NCBI GenBank assembly: GCA_947069175.1
Contig: CAMTDV010000003.1
Span: forward strand, 44,111,606-44,175,605
Length of the DNA: 64,000 bases
DNA from: Scalesia atractyloides
Taxonomy: Eukaryota > Streptophyta > Magnoliopsida > Asterales > Asteraceae
Direction: 5' to 3'
Shown here: piece after piece, positions 32,865-44,923 of the stretch
Layout: the number at the start of each line of letters is the position of its first letter
Position numbering within the stretch: the stretch's first letter is position 1
Translations under genes and position numbers: made by a program
Notes under the pieces: generated by a model
Told to the model about the DNA's origin: nothing
The model's database searches: none
The model's input: only the letters and a program-made list of their open reading frames with translations

Positions 32865-34920
32865 TGTAACGTCTCACTTTTTTATACTTTCCTTAATTAG
32901 AAAGTATAATCATATTTCTATTTATGAAAACTTGTATTCGTATTTCTTTTCCCAATTTTGTAATCCGAGACTTGAATCGTATAAAAAATTCATACTTGTT
33001 ATATCTACGTGCTTTACATACATTCAATCATTTAAGCTAATACTTGTTGTACATTATTTACATACATACAATCGTTTTATGTGACAAGACTCATACAATA
33101 ACATTCGATACTCAAATCATACTTATATGCGATATACATGCAAAAATGACAAGTTATAGCCTGAAATGAAAGATAAACTAAGTTCAAGAACTAAAAATGA
33201 CATAATCTGGAGAAAGTGATTTCTAGCCCATGGATTGGTCCAATTTGTGTTTTCTGCATTAAATGCACTCAACTAACAACCTCTCTCACCTCAACTATAA
33301 ATACCCACCTCCTCCCACTCTCATTTCACACCTCAAACACTTCTTCTCATATCTCTAAAGCTCTAAAAGCTCTCTCTATCAAATGGTTCAAGGCTTTCAA
33401 AAGTGAGTTCTAAACTCACCCTTACCTCCCTCCTTTGATCTTTTCCTTGTTAACACTTGAATCACCTTTTGGAATGTTTCCATAGGTTTTCCAAGGAAAA
33501 CCAACTTGGAACATCACCATGTTTAAGATCCCAAGTGTAAGAACCTTTTGTTTTAATAGGGTTTGAACCCACAAGTGTTGTATCCTTCCAAGCTTGTTCT
33601 TGAAACAAGACTTTAGTTGGTAGTGTGTGATTACTTGGAAGCCTTGGCCATCCTACCTTCAATCCACCACCTCACTTGATGATTTTGATTACTTTTTTTT
33701 TGTCTTTTACTTATATGTTTAACTTATTCATGACCATCCATGTCATCCTTGTGGCGACTTGTGTATTGGTGAACTATACAAAAGAGGTTAAAAGGAAGGT
33801 TACCCTCCTACCTCCATGCATGACTTCTATGAACTTCCATGATAAATATGATCTACCTATTACGCATACTATGTAGTGTATATATATATACACAATAACC
33901 GAACCCTTGATGATAATCGAATGATTGTCCATCATGGTACTAGGTTACATCATCTAAGTACTTAACTTCTGGTTACTATTCCAATGGGTATCTTAACCCA
34001 TGAAAACACATCAACCCGAATGGGTATTATAGTGTCAAAAACGAGTATTAAGTCTAGATGATTATTTTCTCATATACATACTTTAGTGTATTTAAAATCC
34101 TAAATCCTCTGTTACCATTCAAATACTTACCAACCTATGTTTTCCTCATGTAGGATAACTTGGTGTTCCTCCAACCCCCAAACCCTTCGCGAAGTAACAA
34201 GTGAAAGCTTGCAAAACTGTGAGTACACTTGACCCATTTCTTTTTTACACAATTTGGGTTGTAATATGTTAACTTACAAAAATACATGAATACACATACT
34301 ACATGCTTTATACACTCGATCCAATCATACATGCTTATTGTTATGCTTAGGTTCATGCTAGATTCATACATGCTTCTTGTCATTAACTTGGCTAGCCCCA
34401 ACTTAACATATATAGCGTTATAGGAGTAGCACACCGTCCGTCGGGATATTGTTAAGTCTTAAAGCTGATTCATTCTAAATTTATACCTTAGTCTCGTTAC
34501 TTCGTGTGACAAGGGACACATTCATTCTTGTGGACACTTGGGTTTGAAAATTAGTATTGCATGATAGGTTACCTTGTAAACAATTGCCATGTGGATTTGA
34601 GTAAATTCTTTTATATCTATGCTGTGTACTTAAACCTGTGTACTCGCCAATACTTGTTGCATTGAACTATACTTTTAATATGTTACAGGTTAAAGATGTT
34701 GATCATGACAAAAGTTAGTAGGGACGCCATAGATACACACCTAGAATATTAGGTTTTATGTTGTTATTGTTGTATTTGAAGTTTCGTATTGTACTCGACA
34801 ATTTGCTTTATGGAATGAAATGAAGTTCGATTTTAAATATTGTCGCCAATAGTGTTATGATGCCTTGAGCGATCTATTTCGTCTCACTCTGATGTTTCCG
34901 CCATCGGTTGGGGTGTGACA
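32865..34920 (+). mobile_element. LTR without body (solo-LTR-like), 2056 bp
   Basis: Starts TGTAACGTCTC and ends GGGGTGTGACA, the same end style as the other gypsy LTRs here. TATAAATA at 33296-33303, followed by a CT-rich transcript start region. No gag or pol on either side and no matching flanks (ggagt / ttgtt), so it is a solo LTR or a rearranged fragment. Confidence 0.65.
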
Positions 34921-35855
34921 TTGTTAATCAATTGAAGGTTGAAGATAGCTTAGTGGTTATACTTAGAAATCATCAAGTGAGGTGGTGGATTGAAAGTAGG
35001 ATAGCCAAGGCCTCCATATAATCACACTTTTACCAACATACAAGCTTTGTTAAGCTTGGATGGTTCCAACACTTGTGGGTTAAAACCATTTGTAAAATAG
35101 CAAGTTTAGAGGTATTTTATACCTCTTAATTCGTATGAAACAACTCTAGCTAGCCCACTAATCTTGGGCTTGATTAGAGGCACAAGTAGCACAAAGTTGT
35201 TTAAGAGAAAACATGTGTAAGAAAAGTTTACAAGTTTATCTTCCAAAATAGAACGTTTGGCCATTTTCCATGGAAAACCTATGGTAACATCCCTAGAGGC
35301 TTATGAAACATTGTAGAGGAAGAAAACATAAAGAAAACATGAAGTTTTTGAAGTTATGAAAAGATGAAAACAAGCAGAAAGTTTACAACACTTTTGGACC
35401 TCAAAATGGTGAGGTTTCACCTTAGTTTGCCCAAGCATACTTGTGAAAACCTTCCTAGAGGTTATCCAAGTGTTTTAAAAAAAGAAACAAGGCATGAGCA
35501 GCAAGGGAAGTGAGTTAGAACTCACTGGCAAACTAAAGTACAACAGTGAATTCTAGAAGTTTGAGGGATTTTTGAAGTGTTTGGAGGTCTGTAAATGGGG
35601 GAAGGCTTGTTTATATAGGGAAGGGATTAAAGTTTGAGTTGGTTGGCATTTAAGAAGGTTAGGTGGTTGATTAACTTGAAACAAGAAAGATTAAAGTAGG
35701 GTGACAACTTGAGGCCGCAAGTTGTCTTGTTTTCTTTCTTTTTTTATTATTTAATAAATATAGACAGGTTTAATTGATGTTTAATTGTTATACATTATAC
35801 ATATTACAAGTCTGGTTTGTTTGGAAGGTTAAAACCAAGTGTAAGGATGTTACAT
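34921..35855 (-). mobile_element. 3'-truncated LTR in opposite orientation
   Basis: The minus strand starts TGTAACATCCTTACAC at 35855, with TATATAAA near 35609-35616. The stretch 34966-35080 is the reverse complement, clearly diverged, of 33560-33690 in the neighbouring LTR (caagtgaggtggtggattga versus tcaatccaccacctcacttg). It abuts the plus-strand LTR at 34920/34921 without spacer. Confidence 0.65.
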
Positions 35856-36668
35856 AACCCCTAAAAAGAACTTGTTAGGTAGTAAGTGTTTAGCATAAAC
35901 GTGACAAGATTTATGATGCCAAAAGCTTATGTATTTTGTGTTTAACTCACCAATAGTTTGCTTGAGTTGAATTGCTTAAGAATTACGAATGTACGACAAG
36001 AAGTCATGAGTTAATTTGAATCTATAAATCATGTAACACGTAAGTGTACAAACATATGTATAAATGTGTATAAAGGTTGCAAATTTCATATATTGATCAA
36101 TTCAATTACAATCAAAGCCTTGAATTTACAATGATTCGGAATGTGATACGGTTACAAGGTATAGACTTTCCAAAAATAGAATTTCGAAACAAACTTACTA
36201 AAAATGGATGTTACAAAAAGCAAAGTGTTACAGTTAATATGGTTTCTGAACATCATTTTAGGATTTAATGCTTTATGTTTTTGTGGATATGTTGATGGAC
36301 AAATTTCCTCTTCTCAAACTTACTGCATGTAGAACTTTAACAGTCACATCCCATTACGATGTTATCGTAATTTTGGTTTTGGGATGTGTAAATTATATAA
36401 CTAAAATATCTATATCGATGGTCTTGTGCTGTGTTAGATATAACTATTATCTATAGTGTATTCAGCTAGCAGACTACATAAATAGTTTTGAGTATAAAAC
36501 TTGATGAAGATAGTGTTAAAGATAATAATCTTTAAATTCATAAAAACTGATAAACTTAGCGATATAGATAAGAAGTCATATTTAGAAGGCAACCAAAAAA
36601 CAAAAAATATAAATATAGATAAAAATAAAGAAAAAAACATCCAAAAGTATAGCAAACATTCTCGGTTT
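35856..36668 (-). other. Polypurine tract and non-coding remnant
   Basis: The minus strand reads CTTTTTAGGGGTTA just before the LTR start at 35855, a likely polypurine tract. The rest is AT-rich without a recognisable gene. A nested hairpin lies at 36345-36388. The border to the Helitron is not defined. Confidence 0.45.
36345..36388. repeat. Nested double hairpin
   Basis: Outer arms CACATCCC / GGGATGTG enclose inner arms ATTACGAT / ATCGTAAT (3-nt loop gtt) plus a 9-nt bulge. It lies about 280 bp past the helicase end. Helitrons have a hairpin near their 3' end, but I see no CTRR terminus at the expected distance. Confidence 0.75.
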
Positions 36669-38150
36669 TTACAAATTTTGAAGAACTTCCTTGTAAACAA
36701 CATTACTTGTAGTAGTGCTAATCTTGTTGTCTTTATCGCATATCAATATCTTCAATCTTTTTTTACTCTTTACCCTTGAAACGACAACATATAATTGTCC
36801 ATGAGTGAAAATAGGATGTGGAAAGTACAAACCAACATGTGATAGAGACTGGCCTTGACTTTTATTAATAGTCATGGCAAAGTAAACTGCTAGAGGAAAC
36901 TACTTTCTGTTTATCTTGAACGGTATCCTCTTGTCCGAAGGAGTTAATCACATCCTAGGAATGAATACGTACCATTGCACAAGCCATTTGGTTGATCAAT
37001 ATTTTGGAGCAACATGACCGGAGCATTCTCTTTTAGTATTAGCTTATGGTTTGGTAAACCAGATACTTTGAGGCTGTTAAGTACTTCAGGAGACCATAAA
37101 GCAGAATTCATTCCATAGACATCTTTACACTCTGAAATGTTCTCAGAACTAAGATAAACGGTTTCAGTTCATGGAATCATTGACAACAATCTTTCATTGA
37201 TTATATCAACAATAAGAGAACTCTTTCTCAACAATATGCAAGATCAAAAACATTTCTTAAAATAACCGGGTATGTGAATGATATAAGAGAACCAATTGGA
37301 TCAACTTTGTCTGTAATAAGCAAGTCTTCGGGAATATCAATAATGCCATCTCCATCATTTGGTTCTCCGATTTTACCATCCCCGATCTTTAATATCCAAT
37401 CTACAAACTCTTTGATTTCATTTTTATCACATGTTGATCCAACTTGCAATCTCATATCAACATGAAGCTTAAGGACTTGACAATGATTCCAAAGCCGAGA
37501 AGAGTTGAGCGAGGCATTCACTACCTCATGTCTACTTCCTTTGGGAATGGTGGGAAGAATCTGTCTGAAGTCACCTCCAAAAACCACATCCATTCCTCCA
37601 AATAGCTTGTCTTTGTTGGATGCATCATTTAAACGAAGAATACCTTGCAACGTTCTATTTAGAGCCTCAAAACAATGCTTGTGAGTCATTGGTGCTTCAT
37701 CCTAAATGATAAGTTTTGTCATCCTTAATAATTGTGCCAAATCACCATTAGGTTGAATAGAACAGACTGAATCCTCGTTAACGTTAATAGGAATGATAAA
37801 TCTCCAGTGAGCATTTCTACCACCAGTTAACAAAAGGGATGCAATGGTAGACAAAGCAACATTTAATACAATATTACCTTTAAAACGCAATGCAGCAGAT
37901 AAAGTTCTCCAAATAAACGCCTTACCAGTACCACATATCCATAAACAAAAACATACCTCCATGTTGAGGATCAACAACAGCCATGACAATTTGGATGAAC
38001 ACATCTTTGGTCACTTGTGAGACTGTTCAGAAGGTTACTATGCTCAACTTGTAACAAATCTTTGCTATATAGAAGCTCTTGATGGATCAACATATTAGAT
38101 GAAGTAAGGACATATCGTTCATCAGGAGAAGGCATGTCGGCAAAATTGGC
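36669..38150 (-). pseudogene. Helitron helicase domain (PIF1 type), decayed
   Basis: Minus-strand pieces in order: DERYVLTSSN and LTSDQ region (about 38100); Walker A-like GTGKAFIWRTLSAAL; Walker B region LII*DEAPMTHKH with a stop in place of the Trp before DEA (near 37700); FGGMDVVFGGDFRQILPTIP and RHEVVNASLNSSRLW at 37228-37689; and the C-terminal MTINKSQGQSLSHVGLYF with YVVVSRV at 36669-36880. These are the motifs of PIF1 helicases as found in the Rep-helicase protein of plant Helitrons, where the helicase unwinds DNA during rolling-circle transposition. Frames change several times. Confidence 0.9.
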
Positions 38151-38187
38151 CAATGTATTGCCATTGTTTCTAAGCAGCCATTCTATG

Positions 38188-40548
38188 TCAGCTAATGCAT
38201 GATTCTGAATCTCTTCTGGTTGGAGAGTTAATTCTGCAAAAATATAAGCATTTTATTAAACATGATAAAGCATGTAAAGGAAAATGATAAACTAAAATAA
38301 GTAAGTGTGACATACAGATAAAAAGATTATAAATTACCTGGCTTTTTAGTACGAATCCTTTGTGTATGAAGAATGTCATCTGACATATCCTTCCATGTTT
38401 CAGACCATACAGATGCAGGTCTGGATAAATTGTTAGACAACAACAACATAACAAAAAGCGAATGAACATATCTACCGGATGCCCATGCATTGGCTTCTTT
38501 AATACATGCAACATACTCTTTGTCATCGTCTAATAGTCCTAAAGCAAAACATGCCTCTTCATAGGAAGATACATTTGACCACTGACGGTACAAATATCTT
38601 CAAATGAAGTTGGCCCTGTAACTTTATTCAAAAGAATCCTAAGATAATAACTTTCTTCGAGAGATGGAGGGATATAATGAATTCTTCCAACATATCCACA
38701 TTTTTGTTTAGCTGCCAATTTTTTCTCTTTTTAGTTCCAAACATAATACATTGGAAACTGGACATAAGTCAATGTCCTTGCGTATGGATCTTTTTTGTTG
38801 CGTTCCATCCAACCCAAAAACATGGATGTAGCAACCGAAGGCTTGTTAATAACCTCACGTAAATCAGAATCATCTTTGTAAGTAACACATTGTTCATCTT
38901 CAAGATGAAATGGTAGTCGTTCGAAAATAGGAATCCTATAGTGTATATCATATTTAAAAAGCCTCCATGCTGCCTCACATGCAGATATATATCTACAATC
39001 ATAAACTTGTTCAATCTCGTCAACATTTTGATGCTCATTCTGATCATTAACATTTGGCTTAGCTGAATTGTACTTATTAACAACAATAGTAACTCTATGA
39101 GGACCCTTGTTGATATACTTAAACAAATACTTATAGCACCAGATTGCACCATTTGACATTAATATGTGCCTGGTACTTTCTAGGGAGAAAAGCATTATAA
39201 GAAACAACATATCCATTGTTCAATCAAATTCCACTTTTAACAACAAAATGTGAAGTATCTCTTCTTTTGTAAACCGGATAACCTTCATTATTAATAGAAG
39301 TATGATCTACAAATGGTTTAGGGAACCTTTCGGAACATTTACTGTCAATCAACATGAGCAACTTGGATTATCAAGGCCACATGGACCATGAATTCTTTCA
39401 CAAGTTCATACAAGTCAGGCTCAACAACTTTGTCAAGAATCTCAACACATATTACTCGATCAACAAATTCTGAGCAAGGAAACTTATAAGAAGACTCCAA
39501 GAAAAGACATATATGAGCATGAGGAAGGCCACGCTTTTGAAATTCAACTGTATAAACAACAACAGTAATTTAAAATAACATTAAAAAATAAGAATAATGA
39601 CAACAAGTTCCAAATGTAAGATTGTTAAATAATTTGATATTATAAATTAAATCACCTGATTGGACTTTTCCAAACACTTTGTTTTTTAATCTTTAATGAT
39701 CTCATCCAACTTTATTTTAAACAATCTACAAAGAAGATCAGGTCTGTCTTTGGTATTAAGGTTCTTCGCTTTTAAACACTGGACAATCTCAGGCCACTTT
39801 GGATTACAAGTTACTGTTATAAATAAATCTAGATATCTAAATGTTTTACATAGTGTCATGGCATCCAAGTACTTATGCATCATATACCTTGCACCACAAG
39901 TAAATGAAGATGGTAATATAACTTTTTGACCAATATTTGATGCATCTGTTTTACCTGAAGCAATTGAAGCTGAGATATTTTTATAAGAATCACAACAGAG
40001 TTTTATCTGTTGCCTTCAAATAAAGAATAATCTTTCCATGATAGTGTATTCATCCACCAAGAATTGCTGGAAAAGTCTCCTTGCATTTAGCAATAGTGAA
40101 AAACTTGATCTCTATCTTGAATATTGTAAGCAAAGAATTCTCTCATAGTAAGATCTATTCTAGAACCCTCAGTATCATCTTTCAAGATTCCATGTTTTAC
40201 ACCGATTCTGTAACCATGTTTTGCTGTTGGGAAAATAAGTAGATACAGAAGTCGAAGATATGAAGGTTGAAGTTCAGAGATGGGTTTTAATTGGCCGGTT
40301 TGAGTCTCTATAGTAATGTCCCTTTTATCAAAACATTTATCGATGTCACCAACTACAATGACAACAACTTCAGAAGCAGTAGAAAGGTTATGTGTTCTTC
40401 CATCTGTTTGTCTTCTTCCAATAATATTGATGTGTGCATTCTTTTCACCGGTTTCATATAAATGATCTCTTGCAATATGATAATTTTGTACCAATGGATA
40501 GGAATGATCCAAAAGATCCTTAAGATCATTAATTATCTCAACATCCAA
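38188..40548 (-). pseudogene. Helitron Rep (HUH endonuclease) region, decayed
   Basis: On the minus strand the HUH motif is seen as RGLPHAHICLFL near 39505-39555, followed by CYKYLFKYINKGPHR near 39100-39140, which carries the catalytic tyrosine block. Upstream are FITVTCNPKWPEI (39686-39883) and the N-terminal Helitron domain GSRIDLTMREFFAYNIQDRD at 40087-40548. This enzyme nicks and joins the DNA strand. Stops and frame changes occur between the blocks. Downstream it runs into the PIF1 region. Confidence 0.9.
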
Positions 40549-40842
40549 TGTATTTTTTATTTCTACATTTCCAGCATGTCCTGAACTGTGAATAATAATA
40601 GGTAGGAATGTAATAATTGTAAATTAAAAATGAAAACAAATTATTAATACAGAGAAATATTTATCGTTAATACAAAAGGAAAGAAAATAATTATGATGAC
40701 TAGTAGTAGCTAATATCATTTGCTCTATTAGAAACTTCATTCTTGGTGTCGTAAATACAGAGCTGATCAAATTTAGGATGATCACCTTGTATTGGCATCA
40801 AACCACCTAACAAGTGATAATTTTCCCCATTAATTTTATGTA

Positions 40843-41578
40843 CTATGGACTTTGTCTCCTATTAACAGTTGAATCGACCTTCCCTACCATTGAAGTGAAT
40901 GCAAACATCATATTATAAGCCCTACGTTTATTAATGAATTGGTCACTCTTTGGATGTCTATTGCGATATAAGTTGTACAACAGCCTTGGAGGATCTTTTT
41001 TAGGAAGCACAAGATTGCCACTATTACAATAAAGGGAATAGCTTGTCTTACTACAATCACGATTTCCACGTCTTCTTTCTTCATCCCACAACAAAGCCCC
41101 ACAACTATGACATTTATTTATAGGATCTCCATGATCAGTATAACCTTTAACCAAAAAAAAAATGTCAATAAAAAGGATTTCAACTTGACATAAAAAATAT
41201 GTTATTACAAATTAGATTAATGGATATGCTAATAAAATTGACAGATTTCTTACTCTTTGATATGCCAAAAACAAATGAACAACATTTAAACATTTTGTTT
41301 CGTCGGAATCAAGATCAAATTTAGGTATCTCATTTGTATTAAATCTTCTAGCTCTAGATGTTGCTTTTATTGGTGTAGGTAAACCATTATGAAATAACGT
41401 TGCACAAAAACTTGAGCTAGAACATGGAAATTGATACGGTGTTGGTGTGTATGTATGTAAGACTGCACTGACATGAAAAGTTATAATAGAAAAAAGAATA
41501 AAGTTTTATATATCTAAATGATAATACCAGTGCTTTTTGGGGAAATGCAGTAGACTCAGTAACACATGTCATTTTATC
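40843..41578 (-). pseudogene. Helitron Rep N-terminal zinc-finger region
   Basis: The minus strand reads CHSCGALLWDEERRR and a further Cys (LYCNSGN), the usual cysteine-rich start of plant Helitron proteins, at 40843-41154. Upstream (41280-41578) lie FDLDSDETKCLNVV-like remnants and a stretch reading MTCVTESTAFPQKA. Element D is inserted at 41578/41579; the coding sequence picks up again at 53011. Confidence 0.75.
41574..41578. repeat. Left target site duplication of element D (TTATC)
   Basis: Identical to 53011-53015. Confidence 0.9.
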
Positions 41579-44270
41579 TGTCACACCCTCAATTTCCACT
41601 TGCGGAGTTTTACCGCGAGGCGTGTGAACAAACCAGAATCTGAGACACTAGTACATCGAACGACTCTATATGATTTGATAATACGTTTTCCAAAATCATT
41701 TGTTTAACCATTCATCGTAGATTTTATATTGTCTTAGTTGGTTACCAATGTTTAGCGGAAGCATTAGTTTTTAAAGTTGAGCGGAAGCATAAAGTAAGGG
41801 AACGGGCGCCAACATAAACGCCAAAACTAAAGAAAAACCCAAAACAATGTTTGTAAATGAGACTCGATAAAAGATGTCTTGATCAATGCAAGTGGGTGCA
41901 CCTAGAGCTCCTAGCGTCCTGAGAAACATGTAAAGAAACAAGTGTCAACATTAAAGATGAGTGAGTTCCCAGGTTTTCATAAATTCGTTTGTTCGGTTAT
42001 AAGTTTGTTTCCCCCGTTATCCCTAACCCGGGATAACGGTTTAGTTCCATTATTCCCAACCCGGAATAATACTGATAGTTCCATTATTCCTTACCCGGAA
42101 ATAATAATGATGTTGGTTCCATTATCCTAACCGGATAATATTGTTGATTCCATATCCCTAACCGGAATAATATTGTTGATTCGTAATTAAGTTCAATGTT
42201 AATATATATAGGTAGCTAGCCTAAAGTTATGTCACGTAAGTGTTCGCGATCGAAGCTGATGTTGTGCTCCGTGTTGCAGCCTATCACTGACCATGGCGAA
42301 GTTAGGCCAATATTCACCGTTGACCTACCGTCGGTACGCGACTAGCTCGAGGGCTTGTCGACCCAGTATACTACTTATAATTCCCGCTATTTAAACTAAT
42401 ACTAACGATCCGAGAGATTGTCGAGGACTTGTGTGATATAGCTGTTAGTGACCATAACGTACATTAACATTAACTTAGTTACGAATAGTTAAGTGACGTT
42501 ATGTTTCTCCCCCTGTTGTTTAAAACCGGATAAATTAGGGGCCGTGAACTCACCTTTAGTTGCTCGGTTAGGTAACACAGAAGTTGCAAATGATGGGACC
42601 GCTAATCGCGTCCTAACAAGTCAATTGATTTCAAGTCAGTGTGTGAACACACTAATACAAATCCTACACATAATTAACACACAAAGCGGTACACACAATC
42701 AAAATTCCTAACACTCAAACATACATGCAAGTATCCTCATATGAACATAGTGATCAAAACCAATTAATCATGAACATAATCCAATCCATGCAACACTTTG
42801 GTGCACACATTCGCAAGTTATCAAGTTTCAGCTTACATACTCATAATTCGGCTGTTTTCGATGATTTTTATAAAATTAGCTCCAACATTCCAAAAATTCC
42901 AATTATTTTACAGCAGTGAAAATATACTGTAGAAATTTATATAAATTTTTCAAGTCCTAATACTTTACCAATTATCCATAAATATTAATATACTAGGCTG
43001 CAGTCAGATTCGTCACTTTCTGACTGCCGTCCACGGAAGAATTTATTTAAAAATCACTGTTCGTCCAATTAACAAAATTCCAGTGGGAGTTGCCCAAAAA
43101 TTTCCATATCTAGTTTCTGTACAAATTTCATGATTCGACTCCCTATATATTATTAAATCCAACTCGATAAACAACTAACAAATTTTCAGGATTTTCACAG
43201 CTTTAGTTACTGAACTTAATTGGCCACTTAAAAATATCAAACGACTTCAGAAAAATATGAATCCAGCACCATTAGAATCGTTTTTCAAAACTTTACGTTT
43301 TAGACTTCAGAAAATCTGTTTTTCGATAAATAATGACCCAGTTACAGCCAGTTGAAGTTGGCTGTAACCATCATTCAGCAACCTGATTCAGCACTTTATC
43401 ATAAACTAGCTCGCTTAAACCGTCGATTCATTGAACATATGCGATCAAGAACAGATTTTTCCAATCATATATCATTATATATATCATACCCATGCAAACC
43501 CTAATCATAATCTATAGTTTTTATCAATCAAAACGCAGCCTAATGTTTCTAGATTCAAAAAAACATCAAACTTGCAAACTTAGCCAAATCAATCCTAAAA
43601 CAACACAACACCACATCATACATATAAATCCGAATATGATCTTGCAAACAATGATAAATCCTAACCTTTAATAACAAGATTAATGAGCCGTGAGTGAGAT
43701 GAGGAACCGATGATCAAAAAGAATCGCGACCGAGAAGGAGAAGGCAAGATGCTGTCGCGACCGAGAGAAAGGAAAACGAGAAGGCTGTTGCGCGACCGAG
43801 AAGGGGTGTAGGAGGCTGCCGTCGGCTTCCTTAGATGCTAGGGTTTTGTATGTTTTTGTTTTGTGAAGCAAGATCATGCATGTGTGTGTATATATAGCGC
43901 AAAGAGATGGGTTGCGGTTTGGGTTGCACGCGGCCGAGGGGTTTGGGTGGGTTGGTTTGGGTTTAAAACTTGTCCTCAGGTTTCGATTAACTACTTGAGT
44001 CGCAAGGAAAAGAGGCCGGCTCGTGTCGCGGTTCGGTTCGGTTCGTCTATATAGTTACTATATATATTTCCTAACTAAAACAATCACGTAATCGAAACAT
44101 CACATATTCACCAATATTTAATACACATAGCACATAATTCGTTTGACAAGTTCATGAGGTTATCGTAATTATTTCGAGCGTGCAAACTTAAGTCTCCGAA
44201 TCAAATTAACGTAGGAACAAATAATCGTGAAGTAGTGCGTTTAAGATATCTGAAAAACCGGGATGTCACA
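41579..44270 (-). mobile_element. 3' LTR of element D, 2692 bp
   Basis: Plus-strand ends TGTCACACC and GGATGTCACA. TATATATA box on the minus strand near 43888-43895. An array of TTATCCC..GGGATAA repeats at 42016-42175. It is 30 bp shorter than the 5' LTR, mostly through single-base losses clustered at 42120-42570. Confidence 0.9.
42016..42175. repeat. Array of imperfect palindromes TTATCCC-taac-CCGGGATAA
   Basis: Five units, each with a CCATTATCCC/TAACCC arm facing a GGATAAT arm and separated by short spacers such as gatgttggtt. The matching array in the 5' LTR is at 50727-50890. Confidence 0.8.
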
Positions 44271-44509
44271 TTATCCCCATGTTGAAAGAATTTTCGTCCC
44301 GAAAATTGAGTAAACGCGGTTTAAAAATGCAGCGTACATGTTTAGAGTGCCACGCACCAAGATTTAGTTCGTTAACAATAGTACGCGAAATTACACGAGA
44401 TTCCCAAGTGCCATGCACAAGGATTTAGTTAACAATGGTACGCGAAATTATGAGAAATTCCCAGGTTGTCACATCATCCCCATGTTGAAAGAATTTTCGT
44501 CCCGAAAAT
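44271..44509 (-). repeat. Polypurine tract of D with internal duplication
   Basis: The minus strand reads ATGGGGATAA just before the LTR start. The phrase ccccatgttgaaagaatttt followed by cgtcccgaaaatt occurs at 44275 and again at 44477. Between them a unit of about 65 bp (gtgccacgcaccaagattta...) is tandemly duplicated. The second copy is preceded by tgtcacatc, resembling an LTR start. Confidence 0.75.
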
Positions 44510-44923
44510 TTAGTTGCTGGTATCGTTAGTTTGCTGCTCAGCTGCAAAGAGGTGTGGGTATTTGCTTTTCATTTGGTCCTCTCTTTCCCATGTGAACTCC
44601 GGTCCACGCTTAGAGTCCCAACGAACCTTAACGATCGGAATCTTGCTGTGCCTTCGAGTCTTGATCTCACAATCCATGATCTCGATAGGTTGTTCCACAA
44701 AGTGCAGTTGTTCATCCACTTGAATCTCATCCAATGGAATGACTAGAGTTTCATCTGATAGACACTTCTTCAGATTTGACACGTGAAAAACATTGTGAAC
44801 TCCACTGAGTTCGACAGGAAGGTCTAATTGATAAGCTACGGGTCCAATACGTTTCAAGATCACAAACTGACCTACGTACCGTGGGTTTAGTTTGCCTCGT
44901 TTTCCAAAGCGGATTACACCCTT
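44510..44923 (-). CDS. Integrase C-terminus and chromodomain-like end of element D
   Basis: Open from 44863 to 44510: LKRIGPVAYQLDLP, VFHVSNLKKCLSDE, IPIVKVRWDSKRGPEFTW and EREDQMKSKYPHLF. The complete group II chromodomain-like motif is present. A TAG replaces the Trp of SPWKG at about 44922-44924, separating it from the integrase ORF; otherwise the frame is continuous. Confidence 0.85.
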   Translation of the reverse strand, partial: KGVIRFGKRGKLNPRYVGQFVILKRIGPVAYQLDLPVELSGVHNVFHVSNLKKCLSDETLVIPLDEIQVDEQLHFVEQPIEIMDCEIKTRRHSKIPIVKVRWDSKRGPEFTWEREDQMKSKYPHLFAAEQQTNDTSN

